DNA from: Halomonas sp. ALS9
GTDB lineage: Bacteria; Pseudomonadota; Gammaproteobacteria; Pseudomonadales; Halomonadaceae
Reading direction: 5' to 3'
NCBI RefSeq assembly: GCF_001651035.1
Contig: NZ_LXRG01000109.1
Span: forward strand, 1-64,000
Length of the DNA: 64,000 nt
The stretch's first letter is position 1; each line of letters starts with the position of its first letter. Shown one piece after another: positions 58,969 to 64,000 of the stretch. The notes beneath the pieces are model-generated. The model did not search any database and had not been told where the DNA came from. It saw only the letters and a program-made list of their open reading frames with translations. Both the position numbers and the translations under genes were made by a program.

Positions 58969-60087
58969 ATGACCCTACCTCGGCTCAACTCTTCTCGCCA
59001 GCCGTTACGGCTGCTGCGGGATCGCGTGGCTACCGGTTTAATTACTGCGGGTGGCGTGGGCGTGCTGCTGGCAATTCTGGCGATCGGCGTTTTTTTGGTG
59101 TGGGAAACCCTGCCGCTGCTAGCGATTGGCGATACCTTGGCGCTGGCTAAGCTCTCGCCACTGGCCTGGGGCACCCTCAAAGCCGCGCTAGCTGCACTGC
59201 TGTTCGCCATTCCCGTGGCCTTGGGTGCAGCCATCTACTCTGCGCTGTTTATGTCAGCGCGCCTGCGTTCGCGCATCAAGCCCGCGCTCGAAATGATGGA
59301 GGCTATCCCCGGTGTGGTGGTGGGCTTTATTGCCGGGCTTATTTTGGCGCCTTGGGTAGAACGTCATCTCGCCAGCGCGTTAGTGCTGATTATTTGGCTC
59401 CCGCTCAGTGCTGCGCTGGCCGGATTACTCTGGCAGTTGGCCAAAACACGCCTGCGCCGCCGCTTACCGCTCTCCTGGGCGGGCCTCTGGCTGATTCCCT
59501 GGCTCGCTTTCATGGTGGCGATAGCGCTATGGCTTGCACCATGGTTAGAGCTGCATTGGTTAGGCGGTGACCTACGCCAATTGCTCGACCAGCGCTACGG
59601 CATGGATTACGCCACCCGGAACGCGCTGATCGTCGGCATTGCCATGGGGTTTGCGGTTATCCCCAGCATCTACTCACTGGCAGAAGACGCGCTGGCAGAT
59701 GTGCCCCCGACCCTAATAGAGGGCGCCCAGGCGCTGGGTGCCAGCCGCTGGCAGGCGTTATGGAAAGTGGCACTGGTGGCAGCGGGCCCTGGTATCTTCT
59801 CGGCGATAATGATTGGAGCGGGCCGGGCGGTGGGCGAAACCATGATAGTGCTTATGGCCAGCGGCAATACTGCCCTGTTTAGCGCCAGCCCCTTTGAGGG
59901 AATGCGCTCCATGACCGCGGCTATCGCCATCGAACTACCTGAAGCGTCACCCGGCGGTCAGACCTACCACCTGCTGATTTTGGCCGCGCTAGTGCTGTTT
60001 ATATTTACGTTCTTGGTTAACACCCTGGCCGAGGTCGTCCGCCAACGCTTGCGCCGCCGCTACCGTCAGATAGGAGGCACACTATGA
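58969..60087 (+). CDS. pstC: Phosphate ABC transporter permease PstC
   Basis: The 372-aa membrane permease has an N-terminal helix (LITAGGVGVLLAILAIGVFLVW) and a binding-protein-dependent transport core: TLKAALAALLFAIPVALGAAIYSALF, MEAIPGVVVGFIAGLIL, and the EAA loop TLIEGAQALGASRWQALWKVALVAAGPGI. It overlaps pstA by four bases (ATGA). Part of the high-affinity phosphate importer. Confidence 0.92.
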   Translation: MTLPRLNSSRQPLRLLRDRVATGLITAGGVGVLLAILAIGVFLVWETLPLLAIGDTLALAKLSPLAWGTLKAALAALLFAIPVALGAAIYSALFMSARLRSRIKPALEMMEAIPGVVVGFIAGLILAPWVERHLASALVLIIWLPLSAALAGLLWQLAKTRLRRRLPLSWAGLWLIPWLAFMVAIALWLAPWLELHWLGGDLRQLLDQRYGMDYATRNALIVGIAMGFAVIPSIYSLAEDALADVPPTLIEGAQALGASRWQALWKVALVAAGPGIFSAIMIGAGRAVGETMIVLMASGNTALFSASPFEGMRSMTAAIAIELPEASPGGQTYHLLILAALVLFIFTFLVNTLAEVVRQRLRRRYRQIGGTL

Positions 60088-61508
60088 CCTCTGTCTCGGC
60101 CAACTCGGCCTCTCGCCGACCTCGTTTTAGCCAGATAAATGACTTGTGGCCCTGGCTATGTGCCGCCAGCGTAGCGCTTTCCCTGCTGATGCTGGGCGCG
60201 CTTCTCACGCTACTGTTAGTACGCGGGTTAGGGCACTTTTGGCCCGCCTCGCTGGAAGAGGTCACCCTTAGCTCAGGTGAAACTTTTGCTGGCCAAGCCG
60301 TACGCGAGGTCGCGTTGCCCCAACAAACAGGGGATGAACGCCTCTACTTCACCGGCAACCAGGATATCGATGGCGCTCGCTGGCGCTGGGTGACCATCGA
60401 GCAAATTGTCGAGCGCGCCCAGCCAGCCGACCTGATACGCATTGATCGCAGCCCCTGGGGCGACTTTATTGGCCGGCTAGAAGCCATTGAGCAAGGTGAC
60501 CAGCGCTGGGAGGGAGAGGCTGCTTGGCAGCAGTTGACGGCGCTCTTAGCGCTTCCCGCTAACCAGCGCCAGGCGGGCCAACTGCTGCTTACCAGCGTGG
60601 ATGGCCACACCCTGCGCCAACCACTCGCTAGCGTAGTTAGCGCTCAAGCGCCCAATGCCATGAGCGGGTGGCAGAAAGCCCGTGCCTGGGGAGAGGGTGT
60701 TTGGCGATTTTTAAGCGAAGGCCCACGGGCGGCCAATACCGGTGGTGGCGTATGGCCGGCTATTTTTGGCACCGTACTGATGGTGATTTTAATGTCGGTG
60801 ATGGTGACCCCATTCGGGGTGCTGGCAGCTATTTATCTTAATGAAATCGCCCATCAAGGACGGCTAACTCGCCTCGTGCGCATCGGCGTACGTAATCTGG
60901 CGGGCGTGCCGTCGATTGTGTATGGGGTATTTGGCTTGGGGGTGTTTGTATATGGTATTGGCGGCTCGCTGGATGAGTGGTTCTTTAGCGATACGCTGCC
61001 TTCGCCCACCTTTGGCACTGGCGGCCTGCTATGGGCGTCACTCACCCTCGCGCTGCTGACCCTACCGGTGGTGATTGTGGCCACAGAGGAGGGCCTGGCG
61101 CGCATTCCCGAAGCTCAGCGTGAAGGTGCCGTGGCGCTCGGCGCTACGCGCTTAGAAATGCTCACCCGCATCGTGCTGCCCATGGCCGCCCCGGCGATGC
61201 TGACAGGGGTCATCTTGGCGGTCGCCCGCGCGGCCGGTGAAGTGGCGCCGTTGATGCTTGTGGGAGTCGCCAAACTAGCGCCTCAGATGCCCATCGATGG
61301 TGAGTTTCCTTACCTGCATTTAGAGCGCAAGTTTATGCACCTTGGCTATCATTTATTTGATACCGCCTTTCACGGCGAGGATGTGCAGGCCGCCATTCCA
61401 CTGGTTTACGCCACGGCGCTACTTTTAGTATTAATTGTGCTGATGCTTAACCTAACTGCCATATTTCTGCGTCATTATCTTAGCCGTCAACGGGGAAACG
61501 AATGCTAG
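60084..61508 (+). CDS. pstA: Phosphate ABC transporter permease PstA
   Basis: The 474-aa permease is longer than the E. coli protein (about 296 aa) because of a periplasmic insert of about 150 residues between the first helix and the core ([16 protein letters not shown] to about residue 215). The core shows [52 protein letters not shown] and the EAA loop [25 protein letters not shown]. The long form is common in Halomonas and Pseudomonas. It overlaps pstB by 7 nt. Confidence 0.92.
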   Translation: MTSVSANSASRRPRFSQINDLWPWLCAASVALSLLMLGALLTLLLVRGLGHFWPASLEEVTLSSGETFAGQAVREVALPQQTGDERLYFTGNQDIDGARWRWVTIEQIVERAQPADLIRIDRSPWGDFIGRLEAIEQGDQRWEGEAAWQQLTALLALPANQRQAGQLLLTSVDGHTLRQPLASVVSAQAPNAMSGWQKARAWGEGVWRFLSEGPRAANTGGGVWPAIFGTVLMVILMSVMVTPFGVLAAIYLNEIAHQGRLTRLVRIGVRNLAGVPSIVYGVFGLGVFVYGIGGSLDEWFFSDTLPSPTFGTGGLLWASLTLALLTLPVVIVATEEGLARIPEAQREGAVALGATRLEMLTRIVLPMAAPAMLTGVILAVARAAGEVAPLMLVGVAKLAPQMPIDGEFPYLHLERKFMHLGYHLFDTAFHGEDVQAAIPLVYATALLLVLIVLMLNLTAIFLRHYLSRQRGNEC

Positions 61509-62317
61509 CGTCATTACATTCAGACAACACCTCTCAGGCATCAGTGGCGCACTTTACGTCCGAGCACAGCTGCCTGAGTATCGATCACTTTAGCCTCGCC
61601 TACGCGGGGAAAGAGGCGTTACGCGACTTAACCCTCAGCGTTCCGCGGCATCGTGTAACCGCCTTCATTGGTCCGTCGGGATGCGGTAAGTCGACGCTAT
61701 TAAGGGCGATTAACCGGCTGCACGATCTCAATGAGTCGGTCACCCACAGCGGTCAAATCACCCTGGAAGGGCAGGATATTCATGACCCTCAAATGAATGT
61801 CACCGAGCTGCGGCGGCGTGTCGGGATGGTATTTCAAACACCCAATCCCTTCCCCATGTCGATCTATGAAAACGTTGCCTTTGGCCTGCGGCTGCAGCAG
61901 CGCCTGCCTAAGCGCAAAAGGGACGACATTATTGAGTGGGCTTTAACCTCCGCCGCGCTATGGGATGAAGTAAAAGATCGCCTGCACCGTTCCGCCTGGC
62001 AGCTTTCGGGTGGTCAGCAGCAGCGCCTGGTCATCGCCCGCACCTTAGCCGTTCAGCCCGATGTGCTGCTGCTGGATGAACCTGCATCAGCGCTCGACCC
62101 CATATCAACCCTCAAAATTGAGGAGTTGATCCGTAACCTCAAGTCGGAGCTGACGCTGGTACTGGTCACCCATAATATGCAACAAGCGGCGCGCGTATCG
62201 GATTACACCGCCTTTTTGCATCAAGGTGAGCTGGTGGAATACGGGCCTACCGATCAAGTCTTCACCAACCCCCGTTTGCAACGCACCGAAAACTACATCA
62301 CCGGCCGCATCACCTAG
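61502..62317 (+). CDS. pstB: Phosphate ABC transporter ATPase PstB
   Basis: The 271-aa ABC ATPase has Walker [10 protein letters not shown] (about residues 57-65), the Q-loop [19 protein letters not shown] that is diagnostic for PstB, the LSGGQQQR signature and Walker B VLLLDEP. It powers phosphate import with PstC and PstA and takes part in PhoR signalling. phoU follows after 31 nt. Confidence 0.95.
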   Translation: MLASLHSDNTSQASVAHFTSEHSCLSIDHFSLAYAGKEALRDLTLSVPRHRVTAFIGPSGCGKSTLLRAINRLHDLNESVTHSGQITLEGQDIHDPQMNVTELRRRVGMVFQTPNPFPMSIYENVAFGLRLQQRLPKRKRDDIIEWALTSAALWDEVKDRLHRSAWQLSGGQQQRLVIARTLAVQPDVLLLDEPASALDPISTLKIEELIRNLKSELTLVLVTHNMQQAARVSDYTAFLHQGELVEYGPTDQVFTNPRLQRTENYITGRIT

Positions 62318-62348
62318 GCCTTAGCGACTGAACCGTCAGGAGTGCTCC

Positions 62349-63074
62349 ATGGATATTACTAGCGACTCTCACAGCCAGCATATCTCTCGCCAGTTCAACC
62401 AGGAGCTGGAAGAGCTGAAAACCCACCTGATGGCCATGGGTGGTCTGGTGGAAAAACAAGTGCAGGACGCCGTCTTTGCCCTACTGGAAGGCGACACTCG
62501 CCTAGCCGAGCAGGTGCGTGACAATGACCGTCAGGTCAATGACCTGCAGCTGCAAATCGACGATGAATGCACCCGGGTACTGGCGCGCCGCCAGCCTGCA
62601 GCGTCTGATTTGCGTCTGGTGCTGGCCGTTATCCGCGCCACCTCTGACCTTGAGCGCATTGGCGATGAAGCCAGCAAGATCGCCCGCAATGCACTGTTAC
62701 TGAGCGAAAACACCAGCACCATTCGTGGCTTAGTGGAAGTGCGTCACATTAGCGAGCACGTGCGTAAAATGCTCCGCGATGCGCTCACCGCCTTTGCCCG
62801 CTTCGATACCGATCTGGCTATGCAGGTCGTGCGCGAAGACCAGCTAGTTGACGACGAGTACAGCAGCGCTATGCGCTCGTTAATGACCTTTATGATGGAA
62901 GACTCGCGTTCGATTACATCAGTACTCAGCATCATGTGGGTGCTGCGCGCGCTGGAACGGGTAGGTGACCACGCCGACAACCTCGCCGAGTACGTGGTTT
63001 ATCTCGTCAAAGGCCTGGATATTCGCCACAGCGACACCGACGACCTGGATCCGAAGGTGCTAAAAAAGTCTTGA
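62349..63074 (+). CDS. phoU: Phosphate-specific transport system accessory protein PhoU
   Basis: The 241-aa all-helical protein has the two repeated PhoU three-helix units: ISRQFNQELEELKTHLMAMGGLVEKQV with ATSDLERIGDEASKIARNA, and VRHISEHVRKMLRDALTAFARFD with RALERVGDHADNLAEYVVYL. The E/DXXXD motifs that bind metal clusters are present. It inhibits PhoR when phosphate is plentiful. Last gene of the pst cluster. Confidence 0.95.
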   Translation: MDITSDSHSQHISRQFNQELEELKTHLMAMGGLVEKQVQDAVFALLEGDTRLAEQVRDNDRQVNDLQLQIDDECTRVLARRQPAASDLRLVLAVIRATSDLERIGDEASKIARNALLLSENTSTIRGLVEVRHISEHVRKMLRDALTAFARFDTDLAMQVVREDQLVDDEYSSAMRSLMTFMMEDSRSITSVLSIMWVLRALERVGDHADNLAEYVVYLVKGLDIRHSDTDDLDPKVLKKS

Positions 63075-63100
63075 CCTGATACGGGTTTCCTCCTGCAATA

Positions 63101-63130
63101 CGTCCAGGCTGCCAAGCGGCCTGGACGTTT
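63101..63130 (+). terminator. Terminator of the pst-phoU operon
   Basis: CGTCCAGGC (63101-63109) pairs with GCCTGGACG (63119-63127) in a 9-bp stem with a 9-nt loop, then TTTG. The short T run makes it moderately convincing. Confidence 0.6.
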
Positions 63131-63153
63131 GAATCACGAGGAGCTCCCCCCAA

Positions 63154-63870
63154 ATGCTGGATGCTGTCACTGCGCTTAGCCGAGGTACACGCTGTGTGTA
63201 TCAACCGGGTATGCGCCGCTATATTTTCCTGCCGATTTTAGTCAACCTGATTGTCTACGTGAGTATGTTCAGCTTTGTGCTCAGCCGCTTCGATGGCTGG
63301 TTGGCTCATTGGATGAACATGGTTCCTGCCTGGCTTGATTGGCTAGCGTGGCTTATCTGGCCCCTGTTTGTGATCAGTCTGTTAGTGGTGGTGTTTTTTA
63401 CCTTCACGCTGATTACCAGCCTAATTGCCGCGCCTTTTTACGGCTTTTTAGCCGCGAAAGTTGAAATCCAAGCCACTGGCCGTGAGCCCATTGATGACCG
63501 AGGTCTGGCCAAAACAGCCATCGATGCGGTGGGCCGTGAGTTTGTTAAGCTCGCCTATATTCTGCCGCGTGCCGCCGGCCTGTTTGTGATTAGCTGGATT
63601 CCAGGCGTCAATTTAGTTGCCCCGCTACTGTGGGCGCTGTTTTCCGCCTGGGTGATGGCCATCACCTATTTGGATTACCCCATGGATAACAACAAGGTAA
63701 CGTTTGCCGATATGCGGCAACGGCTAGCCAAGTGCTGGTGGCAAAGTCTCAGTTTTGGTGGGCTGGTCACGCTTATCACCTGGATTCCGCTGGCCAATCT
63801 ATTTCTGATTCCCGGCGCTGTCGCGGGTGCTGTACTGCTCTGGGATGACCACTATAGAGACGGCATGTAA
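63154..63870 (+). CDS. cysZ: CysZ/EI24-family membrane protein
   Basis: The 238-aa protein has about four hydrophobic segments and the EI24/CysZ features: DAVTALSRGTRCVYQPGMRRYIFLPILVNLIVY at the N-terminus, FTLITSLIAAPFYGFLAAKVE, LPRAAGLFVISWIPGVNLVAP and the C-terminal ANLFLIPGAVAGAVLLW. CysZ proteins are sulfate permeases feeding cysteine synthesis. No other cys gene is nearby, so the specificity rests on family resemblance. Confidence 0.85.
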   Translation: MLDAVTALSRGTRCVYQPGMRRYIFLPILVNLIVYVSMFSFVLSRFDGWLAHWMNMVPAWLDWLAWLIWPLFVISLLVVVFFTFTLITSLIAAPFYGFLAAKVEIQATGREPIDDRGLAKTAIDAVGREFVKLAYILPRAAGLFVISWIPGVNLVAPLLWALFSAWVMAITYLDYPMDNNKVTFADMRQRLAKCWWQSLSFGGLVTLITWIPLANLFLIPGAVAGAVLLWDDHYRDGM

Positions 63871-63990
63871 TGATGCAAATAATGACGCACGTGGCATCAC
63901 GCCGCAGTAAGCGCTTATTACCCAGGCTAAGTCGCTTTGCTACCTTTACGTTTTAGCTAAATTATCCTCCCTTCAATAAGGAATAAACGC

Positions 63991-64000
63991 ATGTTAAAAC
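63991..64000 (+). CDS. Start of a further gene (cut by window edge)
   Basis: ATG TTA AAA is preceded by AAGGA at a proper distance (63979-63983), so a plus-strand gene probably begins here. Three codons are too few to identify it. Confidence 0.4.

Overview
The window looks like chromosomal DNA of a halophilic gammaproteobacterium of the Halomonadaceae (Halomonas or a close relative). This is an inference from the gene set and protein style: HexR, an E. coli-like UvrD, many TRAP and tripartite tricarboxylate (TTT) transporters, and complete lignin-monomer catabolism. There is no rRNA or tRNA gene to confirm it. Most of the window is a catabolic supercluster for plant-derived aromatics and for quinate, shikimate and dehydroshikimate, interrupted by one small type VI secretion (T6SS) cargo island and followed by housekeeping genes.

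Layout. (1) 1-7312: ferulate module. A minus-strand operon reads dctQ, dctM, a DUF3237 gene, dctP, hydroxycinnamoyl-CoA hydratase-lyase, then a vanillin dehydrogenase cut by the window edge; a MarR regulator and a plus-strand feruloyl-CoA synthase complete it. (2) 7496-12883: vanillate module. It holds a DcaP-like porin, vanR, vanAB and an orphan TRAP binding protein. (3) 12947-21268: orphan vgrG island with VgrG, a DUF4123 adaptor, a 657-aa protein of unknown fold, an exported protein, PAAR, a 36-aa ORF, a DUF3592 membrane protein and a lipoprotein, plus a broken second copy of the PAAR tail. (4) 21682-28622: beta-ketoadipate pathway as one operon (pcaI, pcaJ, pcaF, a fused pcaD-pcaC, pcaH, pcaG) and a separate pcaB. 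(5) 28742-35278: TetR regulator, TRAP transporter, dehydroshikimate dehydratase quiC and an aroE-like dehydrogenase. (6) 35435-48171: an AEC transporter, an SDR, two TTT systems, aroQ, a second quiC, a HAD phosphatase and the IclR-type regulator pcaR. (7) 48168-53518: a 2-oxoadipate dioxygenase-like gene, DUF72, an NSS transporter, a small conserved-looking ORF and hexR. (8) 53770-64000: uvrD, a Tat-exported TRAP binding protein, a thioesterase, pstS-pstC-pstA-pstB-phoU and cysZ.

How it fits together. Ferulate is activated (Fcs), cleaved to vanillin plus acetyl-CoA (HCHL), oxidised (Vdh) and demethylated (VanAB) to protocatechuate. Quinate, shikimate and dehydroshikimate reach protocatechuate through an AroE-like dehydrogenase, AroQ and QuiC. 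PcaGH opens the ring, and PcaB, PcaDC, PcaIJ and PcaF deliver succinyl-CoA and acetyl-CoA.

The most notable signals beyond standard annotation are: a family of 15-bp GTTCG-N5-CGAAC palindromes in front of the pca operon, pcaB, both TTT systems, the AEC transporter and pcaR itself, which looks like one PcaR regulon; a 16-bp perfect palindrome with the VanR-operator core inside the vanR coding region; a 144-nt nested, multi-stem element between hexR and uvrD; and the T6SS island with an unrecognised putative effector and direct-repeat remnants of PAAR. No CRISPR array, insertion sequence, tRNA or rRNA was seen.
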